12,260 nucleotides of DNA from an uncultured Lachnospiraceae bacterium (GTDB lineage Bacteria > Bacillota > Clostridia > Lachnospirales > Lachnospiraceae), in NCBI GenBank assembly GCA_905236275.1, contig CAJOPI010000315.1, positions 1 to 12,260 of the forward strand. Direction: 5' to 3'. Under the pieces are notes generated by a model. The model made no database searches. It saw nothing but the letters and a program-made list of their open reading frames with translations, and had not been told where the DNA came from. Both the position numbers and the translations under genes were made by a program. Every line of letters begins with the position of its first letter. The first letter of the stretch is position 1. This document shows positions 6,039-12,260 of the stretch, one piece after another.

Positions 6039-7093
6039 TATGACTTAACCTCACGCCAGAGTCTGTTCATGTATTTGTCGGCAGTGTCACCAAGATAGTC
6101 ATAGGTTTCAAGGTTATTGTACTGCGACAGGTCGGGAAAGGCGATGGGAGAGTTTCGTATCTCTTCGTCTTCGATGAGCTCCCTTGCGGCTTCATTAGGC
6201 GTTGAATAAGTGATATAGTCAAAATTTTTTTTGGCAATTTCGGCCCGACAGAGAAAATCAAGGAATTTATAAGCATTTTCAACGTGCTTGGCGGATTTTG
6301 GAATAACCCAGGAATCAATCCATAAATTTGTGCCTTCTTTCGGAACAACGTACTCAAGGTCAGGATTTTCGTTTTGTGTGTAAATCGCTTCACCGGAGTA
6401 GATAACGCCTATGGCAGCCTCATTTCCTATCATTTTGTCTCTGACCTGGTCTACCACGTATGCCTGAACAAGATGCTTCTGCTCTTTTAATAATTCGGTA
6501 GCAGCTTCGAGCTCGTCATGGTCGGTCGAGTTGCAGGAATATCCGAGCTTCTTCAATGCAACACAGTAGGCATCGCGGACGGAATCCTGCATGAGAATAT
6601 TGTTTTTATATTTTTCGTTCCAGAGAATATCCCATGAATCAACAGGGTCGTCAACCATTGTCCTGTTGTAGAGGATACCGACGGTTCCCCAGCAGTAGGG
6701 CAGTGAATATCTGTTGCCGGGGTCGAACTCTTCTGAGGACTCGAAATAGCTTTTTCCTATATTCGAGATATTCGGTATCTTAGAATAATCCATCTCCTGC
6801 AGAAGATCATTCTGAATCATTTTCTGTATCATGTAGTCCGAAGGACAGACGAGGTCGTAGTCAGCTGCACCGCTTTCAATCTTCGGATACATTATCTCGT
6901 TAGTTTCGTATTCGTCATAAATTATTTCTATACCTGTTTCTTCGGTGAACTCATCAAGAATATCGTAGTCAAGGTATTCACCCCAGTTATATACAAGCAG
7001 GGCATTGGGCGAATCCGCGTTAATTTCGGAACCACAGCCGCTGAGAGTGAAGGAGAGACTTAAGAGAAGCATCATAACAATTAATTTTTTCAT
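6035..7093 (-). CDS. potD: Spermidine/putrescine-binding lipoprotein PotD
   Basis: Extracellular solute-binding lipoprotein of the polyamine ABC importer, 352 residues. The signal sequence MKKLIVMMLL... ends in lipobox LSGC, with Cys20 as the lipidated residue. Polyamine-binding landmarks are VYNWGEYLD (34-42, Trp37 and Tyr40), SGAADYDLVCPSDYM (74-88), WGTVGILYN (135-143), MQDSVRDA (168-175), GVIYSGEA (229-236), LWIDSW (257-262, Trp258 and Asp260) and YSTPNEAA (296-303). The start is ATG 7093, because GGAGG at 7103-7107 gives 9-nt spacing and the signal peptide then begins properly. A start at 7129 would add a charged 12-residue extension. It overlaps the potC stop by 4 nt (ATGA). Whether putrescine or spermidine is preferred cannot be read from this. 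Confidence 0.95.
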   Translation of the reverse strand: MKKLIVMMLLLSLSFTLSGCGSEINADSPNALLVYNWGEYLDYDILDEFTEETGIEIIYDEYETNEIMYPKIESGAADYDLVCPSDYMIQKMIQNDLLQEMDYSKIPNISNIGKSYFESSEEFDPGNRYSLPYCWGTVGILYNRTMVDDPVDSWDILWNEKYKNNILMQDSVRDAYCVALKKLGYSCNSTDHDELEAATELLKEQKHLVQAYVVDQVRDKMIGNEAAIGVIYSGEAIYTQNENPDLEYVVPKEGTNLWIDSWVIPKSAKHVENAYKFLDFLCRAEIAKKNFDYITYSTPNEAARELIEDEEIRNSPIAFPDLSQYNNLETYDYLGDTADKYMNRLWREVKSY

Positions 7094-7887
7094 CTTCTTA
7101 CGCCTCCGTTTTTGTGCCGGCTTGCCCATGGCTTTGCATTGACCAGAACAAGAAGAAGCAGAACAACTGTAAACATAATTGTTGAAAGTGCATAGATTTC
7201 AGGTTTTATGCCCTTTTTCACCTCACTGTAGATTTTTGTCGAAAGGGTATCGAATCCCGGCCCTTTTGTAAAGTGCGTGATGATAAAGTCGTCAAGCGAC
7301 ATGGTTACAGCCATTGTAAAGCCTGAAATTATTCCCGGAAGAATATCGGGGAATACAACTTTTCTGAACGCATACACAGGTGTCGCACCCAGATCAAGTG
7401 CCGCTTCATAAATCGAACGGTTGATCTGCCTGAATCTCGGCATTACAGATAGTATAACATAAGGAATGTTGAAGGTTATGTGAGCCAAAAGTACGGTAGC
7501 TCCGCCCATAGTAGCCCGACAGGCAATAAAAAGCAGCATGAGGGAAATGCCGGTAACGATATCGGCATTCAGCATGGGAATATTCGTCATTCCCATTATC
7601 ATCGCCCGACTTCTTTTTCTCATGAAATTCATACCGAGGCAGGCAAGTGTCCCGAAAATTGTAGCTATAAATGCTGACAAAAGAGCAATGATCATTGTAT
7701 TTTTGAAAGCATTCATTAAGGCACTGCTTTCAAGAAGGGTCGTATACCATTCAAAGGTAAAGCCTCCCCAGTGTGAGCGCGACTTAGACTGATTGAAGGA
7801 GAGCACCATAAGGGTGACTATCGGGGCATAGAGAAAAACCAGTATAAGTATTGAATAGAAGTATTTTATACCTTTGTATTTTTTCAT
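7090..7887 (-). CDS. potC: Spermidine/putrescine ABC transporter permease PotC
   Basis: Inner-membrane permease subunit, 265 residues, normal length for PotC. It has an N-terminal transmembrane helix (about 10-31) and five further hydrophobic segments. The cytoplasmic coupling loop EAALDLGATPVYAFRKVVFP (161-180) is the EAA motif that contacts PotA. The C-terminal part MSLDDFIITHF (196-206) is typical of PotC. The ATG overlaps the potB TAA by one base (TAATG). It pairs with PotB to form the channel of the importer. Confidence 0.96.
   Translation of the reverse strand: MKKYKGIKYFYSILILVFLYAPIVTLMVLSFNQSKSRSHWGGFTFEWYTTLLESSALMNAFKNTMIIALLSAFIATIFGTLACLGMNFMRKRSRAMIMGMTNIPMLNADIVTGISLMLLFIACRATMGGATVLLAHITFNIPYVILSVMPRFRQINRSIYEAALDLGATPVYAFRKVVFPDILPGIISGFTMAVTMSLDDFIITHFTKGPGFDTLSTKIYSEVKKGIKPEIYALSTIMFTVVLLLLVLVNAKPWASRHKNGGVRR
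7103..7107 (-). promoter_or_regulatory. Ribosome binding site that fixes the potD start
   Basis: GGAGG on the minus strand, inside the last codons of potC, lies 9 nt before ATG 7093. It selects the lipoprotein signal-peptide start and not the in-frame ATG at 7129. Confidence 0.8.
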
Positions 7888-8696
7888 TAAACAGAGCCCT
7901 CCCTGTCATATTTTTCCGTAATCATGGTACTTATCACGATGAAAAGCATCATTACTACAGAGAGTCCTGCACCGGCATTGCGGTCGTTATCCTGCGTAAA
8001 GAGCTGCTCGATAACGTTTCCGATAAGGAGTATTTTTCCGCCGCCAAGTATGTCGGAAATTACAAAGGTTGTAAGTGACGGTACGAAAACCATTGTTATG
8101 CCCGAAAGTACACCCGGAAGTGACATGGGCCAGGTGATTCTCCAGAAGGTCTGCCAGCCGTTGGCACCTAAGTCGCGTGCGGCATTCTTGTACTCGATGT
8201 CTATCTTGCAGAGTATATTGTAAATGGGCAGTATCATAAAGGGCAGGAAATCGTAGACCATGCCAAGAATTATCGCCCATGGGGTATTTATTATCATCAT
8301 TTCGGGCAGATGAAAGAAAAGAAGGATAGCATTTATCAGTCCTGTCTTTTCAAGGAGGTTCTGCCATGCGATAGTACGCAAGAGAGAGTTCATCCACATG
8401 GGAAGGATGAAGAGCAGTGCCAGCAGGGGGGATTTATCCCTTCCATACTCCGCAAGAACCGAAGCCAGCGGATAAGCTATAAGAAGGCACAAAAAGGTAC
8501 TTGCTACAGAGAGAAGCATTGAAAGCAGCAGAGCCTTCAGATTCACATGCGAGAAAATGCTGTAAATATTTATAAATGTAAAGTGACCTTCAGTATCCGA
8601 AAAACCGTAAATCAGGATGATGATAAGCGGTATGATTATAAAGCCTGCACCCCATATACAATAGGGGGCGGCAAAAAGCTTAGTTTTATTACTCAT
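7887..8696 (-). CDS. potB: Spermidine/putrescine ABC transporter permease PotB
   Basis: Inner-membrane permease subunit, 269 residues from the ATG at 8696. About six hydrophobic segments are present, with the EAA coupling loop [20 protein letters not shown] at 171-190. The segment [20 protein letters not shown] (205-224) matches PotB proteins. An in-frame TTG one codon upstream (8699) is less likely than ATG. The ATG lies inside potA, so the two genes overlap by 8 nt, with GGAG placed 4 nt before it, suggesting coupled translation. Confidence 0.96.
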   Translation of the reverse strand: MSNKTKLFAAPYCIWGAGFIIIPLIIILIYGFSDTEGHFTFINIYSIFSHVNLKALLLSMLLSVASTFLCLLIAYPLASVLAEYGRDKSPLLALLFILPMWMNSLLRTIAWQNLLEKTGLINAILLFFHLPEMMIINTPWAIILGMVYDFLPFMILPIYNILCKIDIEYKNAARDLGANGWQTFWRITWPMSLPGVLSGITMVFVPSLTTFVISDILGGGKILLIGNVIEQLFTQDNDRNAGAGLSVVMMLFIVISTMITEKYDREGSV

Positions 8697-9762
8697 CAAT
8701 CTCCACAGCTTTCTCGTCCTCTGACTCGGGCTTGTTCATTATCTGTATGTCGAAGGGGTCTACATGTATACCGACTCTGGAATCAACGGGGAAGCAGTCT
8801 GTGGAATGCACTATCCACTCGAAATTGCGCGACATTACGCACATTTCGTAATGAACTCCCTTGAAGATCACGTCGGTTACAATACCTTCTATGGTTCCCT
8901 TTTCGGGTTCCACAAGGTCTATATCCTCGGGCCTTATGACGACATCGACGGGCTTGTTCTCACCGAATCCCGTATCAACGCAGTCGAACCTTGCACCAAG
9001 AATGTCGACAAGCTTATCTTTTATCATTATTCCGGAGATTATGTTGGAATCACCGATAAAGTCAGCAACAAAGGCGTTCTGAGGCTCGTTATAAATATCT
9101 GTCGGCGTGCCTGTCTGCTGTATATAGCCCTGGTTCATGACGACGATCGTGTCTGACATCGTGAGGGCTTCTTCCTGATCGTGTGTTACATAGATGAAGG
9201 TTATTCCAAGTTCGTTTTTCAAGCGGATAAGTTCATACTGCATGTCCTGTCTGAGTTTGAGGTCGAGAGCTCCTAAGGGCTCGTCAAGCAGGAGAACCTT
9301 TGGCTCGTTAACGATTGCACGCGCAATGGCAATACGCTGCTGCTGTCCGCCTGAGAGGGAATCGCTCATGCGGTCCTCGAAGCCGTCAAGGTTTACAAGC
9401 TTCAGGGCATAGCGTATCTTATCCTTTATATACTGGTTGGATTTGCCCTTGATCCTGAGTCCGAAAGCAATATTATCCGCTACATTCATATGGGGGAAAA
9501 GGGCATATTTCTGGAATACGGTATTCAGCTCCCGCTTATTCGGAGGGAGGGAAGTGATATCCTCATTCTGGAACATGACCTTTCCTTCGTCGGGGGTTTC
9601 GAAACCGCCGATTATCCTTAAGGTAGTGGTCTTGCCGCAGCCGGAAGGACCGAGAAGGGTAACGAATTCGTTCTCACGTATGTAGAGGTTGAAGTCGTCG
9701 AGAATAACGCTTTCGCCGTATTTTTTTGATATGTGAATTAAATCTATAAGCTTATCGTGCAT
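8689..9762 (-). CDS. potA: Spermidine/putrescine ABC transporter ATP-binding protein PotA
   Basis: Cytoplasmic ATPase that powers polyamine import, 357 residues. Walker [10 protein letters not shown] (38-46), Q-loop FQKYALFPH (83-91), signature LSGGQQQR (136-143), Walker B VLLLDEP (156-162) and switch His194 are all present, so it should hydrolyse ATP. Residues ~240-340 form the C-terminal TOBE regulatory domain typical of PotA. The ATG at 9762 has GAGG at 9776-9779 with a long 13-nt spacing; an in-frame TGA lies just upstream, so no longer start exists. It is first in potABCD. No XRE-type regulator precedes it, unlike pot operons in several other Firmicutes. A terminator-like hairpin stands directly upstream. 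Confidence 0.96.
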   Translation of the reverse strand: MHDKLIDLIHISKKYGESVILDDFNLYIRENEFVTLLGPSGCGKTTTLRIIGGFETPDEGKVMFQNEDITSLPPNKRELNTVFQKYALFPHMNVADNIAFGLRIKGKSNQYIKDKIRYALKLVNLDGFEDRMSDSLSGGQQQRIAIARAIVNEPKVLLLDEPLGALDLKLRQDMQYELIRLKNELGITFIYVTHDQEEALTMSDTIVVMNQGYIQQTGTPTDIYNEPQNAFVADFIGDSNIISGIMIKDKLVDILGARFDCVDTGFGENKPVDVVIRPEDIDLVEPEKGTIEGIVTDVIFKGVHYEMCVMSRNFEWIVHSTDCFPVDSRVGIHVDPFDIQIMNKPESEDEKAVEIDE

Positions 9763-9781
9763 TTTTCTTTTTCATCCTCGT

Positions 9782-9826
9782 AAAAATACCCATCCGGCAA
9801 GAATCAGTTATTCTTACCGAACGGGT
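9782..9826 (-). terminator. Terminator-like hairpin between the lactonase gene and potA (terminator or attenuator)
   Basis: In minus-strand RNA the arm at 9826-9810 pairs with the arm at 9804-9788 over 17 bp, including three G-U pairs, around a 5-nt loop. A UUUUU run at 9786-9782 follows. The same sequence pairs less well on the plus strand because the wobble pairs become mismatches, so the structure is oriented for minus-strand transcripts. It can end the aroC-lactonase transcript. As it lies 19 nt before the potA ATG, it could also attenuate the pot operon. Confidence 0.85.
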
Positions 9827-9870
9827 GCTGTGCATAACAGTAAAATGATACTTGGAACAGGTTCTTAGTT

Positions 9871-10932
9871 TCAGCCTGCCAGCTTGTGTATGATCAGGCA
9901 GTTGCCGGCATAGAAATCGGTAAACGGACCGTTCATTGCGATGGTATTTGTATCATAATTAATTGTAAATGTCGAGATGGTATTTGATTCATTGTTCATG
10001 GCAAGAAGGAATTTGTTGTCTTCTGAAATCGCAAAGTCCTTCGGGAAGCGCCCTGATACCGGAAGCACAAAGAGCGGAGTAAGAAGTCCGCTTGCTGCGT
10101 CGCGCTTCATTGCCGTTATCGAGTCATCTCCTGCATTTGAACAATAAATGTACTCATTGTCCTCAGACATCTGTATAGCATAGGCACAGGCATTTTCAGC
10201 CGAGTTGTGGTCAATGGTGAGCACACTCTGGATTTTTTCGAAATTCGGCTGGTCTTCCGCGTCACAGCTGTAGCTGTATACGTCGATAGTACATTTGAGT
10301 TCGTTTGTCACATAAGCGAACTTTCCATCACGTGAAAACTTAATATGATGGGGAGCCGCGTCAAGGTCACAGCGAACGATATCGGCAAGTTTAAGCTTAC
10401 CGGTGCTGTGTTCAAGTCTGTAAACCTTTATGTGATCCATTCCTACGTCGGTTGCGCAGAGGAATTTGTTGTCTCTGGTCATACGGACGCAGTCTACATG
10501 AGGGCGGAAGTTCCTGTCAACGATGGAACCTGTTCCCTTGTGATAAATTTCGTCGGTTATCTCGCCGACTGAGCCGTCTTCTTTGATCGAGAGGACGGTA
10601 ACCTTTCCGTCGTGATAGCCTGCAACGAAAATGAACTTGTCATCATAGTCAGTGGAAATATAGCATCCGCGCATTCCGTTGATATCGACAAGGTTCAGCT
10701 TTTTGAGGCTTCCGTCTTCTGCATTGATTCTGAAGGAAACAATACCGTCATCAGTTATCGAGTAAAGATATTTTTTGTTGTGCGAAATTGTGATATAAGA
10801 CGGATTGGTGATTTCAATCGAGTTTTTGTAGCTGACATGACCTGTTTCGGGATCGAAATCGAATATTCTTATTCCATCCTTGTGATTTCTTGTATAGCCG
10901 GCACCATAGACAAGATATTTACCATTTGACAT
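9871..10932 (-). CDS. Lactonase (6-phosphogluconolactonase-like) family seven-bladed beta-propeller protein
   Basis: A 353-residue cytosolic protein of the PF10282 lactonase family, which includes bacterial Pgl and muconate cycloisomerase-like enzymes. Repeated propeller-blade strands of the type 'D(G/N)KF(L/A)YV' appear throughout, for example at 97-103, 154-160, 202-208, 259-263 and 305-311. Family landmarks are RPHVDCV (143-149), TDVGMDHI (161-168), APHHIKFSRDGKFAYVTNEL (193-212) and GRFPKDFAIS (294-303). Several positions usually near-invariant differ: PHVD instead of PHPH, APHH instead of GPRH, and SNAG (265-268) instead of SNRG. Glu211 of NEL is kept. Pgl activity is therefore doubtful. 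The ATG has GGAGG at 9-nt spacing. It starts 22 nt after aroC and is probably co-transcribed with it; no other pentose-phosphate gene is in view. Confidence 0.86.
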   Translation of the reverse strand: MSNGKYLVYGAGYTRNHKDGIRIFDFDPETGHVSYKNSIEITNPSYITISHNKKYLYSITDDGIVSFRINAEDGSLKKLNLVDINGMRGCYISTDYDDKFIFVAGYHDGKVTVLSIKEDGSVGEITDEIYHKGTGSIVDRNFRPHVDCVRMTRDNKFLCATDVGMDHIKVYRLEHSTGKLKLADIVRCDLDAAPHHIKFSRDGKFAYVTNELKCTIDVYSYSCDAEDQPNFEKIQSVLTIDHNSAENACAYAIQMSEDNEYIYCSNAGDDSITAMKRDAASGLLTPLFVLPVSGRFPKDFAISEDNKFLLAMNNESNTISTFTINYDTNTIAMNGPFTDFYAGNCLIIHKLAG

Positions 10933-10954
10933 TTGAAGATACCTCCGTATTTGG

Positions 10955-12058
10955 TTATTTATTCATGTAAAAGTCTTTAATATGCGTGTATTGTGAACTC
11001 AGATTCCGAAGCATCAGATCCGCTGCGGTGAGTGCTGCCATCGTTTCGACGACTACAACAGCCCTCGGTACGACCAGTGGATCATGCCTGCCGCTTATAT
11101 TTATCTCAGCGGGTTCGCCGTTTCTTCTGACAGTATGCTGTGTGCGTGCGATTGACGGCGTAGGCTTGAAGGCAACCCTGAATATAACGGGGCTTCCGTC
11201 TGACATTCCTCCCAGTGTTCCACCGGCATGATTGCTTGCCTTGTCTATAGCTCCGTTACGGGCTATAAAGGGGTCGTTGTTTTCAGAGCCTCTGGCTTTC
11301 GAGACCTCGAAACCGTCTCCGATTTCAAAGCCCTTAGCCGCTCCGATGGAGAGCATTGCCTTTGCGAGTTCGGCATCAAGCTTGTCGAAGACCGGTTCGC
11401 CTATTCCAGCCGGAAAACCGCTTATCCTGCACTCTACAACTCCGCCTGCGGAATCTTTTTCCTCTATCAGACTGCTGACGTATTCGGAAGCTTTTTCGTA
11501 GGTTTCCCTGTCTGCGAGACAGAGCGGATTTTCCCTCGAATATCTTATATCGACAGCGTCATCGGGAACGGTGTAGGGACCTATAGATTTTGCATAGGCA
11601 TCGATTTTTACGTCAAGTCCTGCCAACAGTTTTGCGGCGACAGCACCGGCGGCTACCCGTCCTATGGTTTCGCGTCCGGAAGAACGTCCTCCGCCGCGAT
11701 AATCCCTGAAACCGTATTTTTTATCGAAAGTATAATCAGCATGACCGGGGCGGTAAAGCTCAGCAATATCGCCGTAATCCTTTGAACGCTGGTCAGTATT
11801 TTCAACTATCAGGGAAATCGGACTTCCCTCTGTCATGCCTTCGAAAACACCTGACAGAATCTTTACCCGGTCGGCTTCGTTCCTCGCCGTAGTAAATCTG
11901 GACTTGCCGGGCTTTCTTCTGTCAAGGTAGATTTGTATATCTTCCTCGTTTAAGGGAATCCCCGCAGGGCATCCGTCTATTACAGCTCCTACAGCAGAGC
12001 CATGGGATTCGCCCCAGGTCGATACCCGAAAAATGGTTCCTAAAATAGAACCTGCCAT
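10955..12058 (-). CDS. aroC: Chorismate synthase
   Basis: Last enzyme of the shikimate pathway. It converts EPSP to chorismate with reduced FMN in the cytoplasm. The 367-residue length is normal. All three signatures are visible: GESHGSAVGAVIDGCPAG (16-33, with His19), RPGHADYTF (103-111, with His106) followed by RGGGRSSGRETIGRVAAG (121-138), and GRHDPLVVPRAV near the C-terminus. The ATG start follows GGAGG with 8-nt spacing. It is the first gene of a two-gene unit with the lactonase-family gene, and the other shikimate genes are not in this window. It is probably controlled by the promoter and palindrome upstream. Confidence 0.98.
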   Translation of the reverse strand: MAGSILGTIFRVSTWGESHGSAVGAVIDGCPAGIPLNEEDIQIYLDRRKPGKSRFTTARNEADRVKILSGVFEGMTEGSPISLIVENTDQRSKDYGDIAELYRPGHADYTFDKKYGFRDYRGGGRSSGRETIGRVAAGAVAAKLLAGLDVKIDAYAKSIGPYTVPDDAVDIRYSRENPLCLADRETYEKASEYVSSLIEEKDSAGGVVECRISGFPAGIGEPVFDKLDAELAKAMLSIGAAKGFEIGDGFEVSKARGSENNDPFIARNGAIDKASNHAGGTLGGMSDGSPVIFRVAFKPTPSIARTQHTVRRNGEPAEINISGRHDPLVVPRAVVVVETMAALTAADLMLRNLSSQYTHIKDFYMNK

Positions 12059-12081
12059 TTAATTTTCCTCCGGATTTCTTT

Positions 12082-12106
12082 TGATTAATGAAAAAACCAT
12101 TAATCA
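12082..12106 (-). repeat. Perfect inverted repeat in the aroC leader
   Basis: TGATTAATG (12082-12090) and CATTAATCA (12098-12106) are a perfect 9-bp inverted repeat with a 7-nt A-rich spacer, about 11 nt upstream of the aroC GGAGG. It is AT-rich with no U-tract after it, so a DNA operator or a weak leader hairpin is more likely than a terminator. Confidence 0.6.
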
Positions 12107-12149
12107 CAGTTACGATAATAATATCACAATCGGCGGTAAATTCATATAT

Positions 12150-12179
12150 ATTATAGTTAAAAATAATTTTTTAAGTAAA
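12150..12179 (-). promoter_or_regulatory. aroC: Predicted promoter of the aroC-lactonase operon
   Basis: On the minus strand a perfect TATAAT (12150-12155) follows TTTACT (12174-12179) with an 18-nt AT-rich spacer. The start would be near 12143, giving a leader of about 85 nt. The -35 box is the outer end of the palindrome at 12174-12202, which suggests repression by a bound protein. Confidence 0.65.
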
Positions 12180-12202
12180 CGCAATAAATAATTGCGTTTA
12201 CT
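12174..12202. promoter_or_regulatory. Perfect 12-bp palindrome, putative operator between divergent promoters
   Basis: AGTAAACGCAAT (12174-12185) and ATTGCGTTTACT (12191-12202) are exact inverted repeats with a 5-nt spacer. One end is the aroC -35 box. The other end abuts a plus-strand TATAAT at 12202-12207, which has no good -35 box. Such placement fits a transcription-factor site controlling one or both directions. The half-site core GTAAACG resembles LacI-family half-sites, but here the arms are spaced apart, so the regulator cannot be named. Confidence 0.6.
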
Positions 12203-12217
12203 ATAATGTGATGCGTC

Positions 12218-12260
12218 TGGGTGCACTTGGAAAATAGCCGCTTTCAGCGGCTTGCACCCA
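12218..12260. repeat. Nested stem-loop element at the window edge
   Basis: An outer perfect 8-bp stem (TGGGTGCA 12218-12225 with TGCACCCA 12253-12260) encloses a 10-nt single-stranded bulge and an inner perfect 7-bp GC-rich hairpin (AGCCGCT 12236-12242, TTC loop, AGCGGCT 12246-12252) stacked directly on the outer stem. On the minus strand the inner hairpin is followed by ATTTTCC, so it could be a terminator of a gene beyond the window. On the plus strand it could be the start of a structured RNA. The whole element may be a dispersed intergenic repeat. Confidence 0.55.

Noticed and set aside
6001..6040. Rex-like site (TTGTGA half-site) before the GH13 gene
   Set aside because: Only one half-site is recognisable; the partner half does not match.
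7094..7129. Longer potD start (MGKPAQKRRRKK extension)
   Set aside because: The ATG at 7093 has GGAGG at 9 nt and gives a proper lipoprotein signal peptide; the extension simply overlaps the end of potC.
9752..9775. Seven-codon mini-ORF (MKKKNAR) overlapping the potA start, considered as a leader peptide
   Set aside because: GAGG directly touches its ATG, leaving no usable spacing; the A-rich sequence can create it by chance.
11228..11785. Plus-strand open frame of 185 codons opposite aroC
   Set aside because: It is entirely antisense to aroC, whose signatures are unmistakable; long antisense frames are common opposite such genes.
12174..12202. Palindrome before aroC as a Rho-independent terminator
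   Set aside because: The stem is AT-rich and neither strand has a clean U-tract; its position at promoter elements fits an operator better.

Overview
The window looks like chromosomal DNA of a Gram-positive, moderate-GC Clostridia, most plausibly a Lachnospiraceae-type bacterium. This is inferred from strong GGAGG-type ribosome binding sites, ATGA-type gene overlaps, the C-terminal tail of a PTG/transmembrane-anchored surface protein, a YkuD L,D-transpeptidase, a lipoprotein-type PotD, and DUF5662 and TraX-family proteins that resemble clostridial relatives. I saw no rRNA, tRNA, CRISPR array, transposase or phage gene.

Layout. (1) Positions 1-329, plus strand: the 3' end of a cell-surface protein gene, closed by a strong terminator. 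(2) 438-1691, plus strand: a single-gene unit for a membrane-anchored L,D-transpeptidase, with its own extended -10 promoter and a bidirectional terminator shared with the convergent operon. (3) 1739-5942, minus strand: a tightly packed five-gene operon, read from 5942 downward: GlgX-like GH13 protein, TraX-family membrane protein, DUF5662 protein, HbpS-like/UPF0303 protein and adenine phosphoribosyltransferase (apt). A promoter overlaps the end of potD. (4) 6035-9762, minus strand: potABCD, a complete spermidine/putrescine ABC importer with overlapping genes; a long hairpin plus U-tract stands 19 nt before the potA start codon. (5) 9871-12058, minus strand: chorismate synthase (aroC) followed by a beta-propeller lactonase-family protein. 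(6) 12059-12260: a control region with a perfect TATAAT box, a 12-bp perfect palindrome overlapping the -35 box, a second palindrome in the leader, and a nested GC-rich stem-loop element at the window edge.

Most genes are ordinary housekeeping or transport genes. The unusual content is enzyme degeneration and regulatory structure. The GH13 protein is clearly homologous to glycogen debranching enzyme GlgX, yet the nucleophile, general acid, stabilising Asp and both sugar-binding His positions are all substituted in an intact reading frame. It is therefore probably a pseudoenzyme with a binding or regulatory role, in one operon with a TraX-like membrane protein, an HD-like DUF5662 protein and apt. 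The lactonase-family protein also lacks several near-invariant active-site residues. The operator-like palindrome before aroC and the hairpin before potA suggest regulated expression of the aroC-lactonase-pot block. No link between these units is proven by sequence alone.
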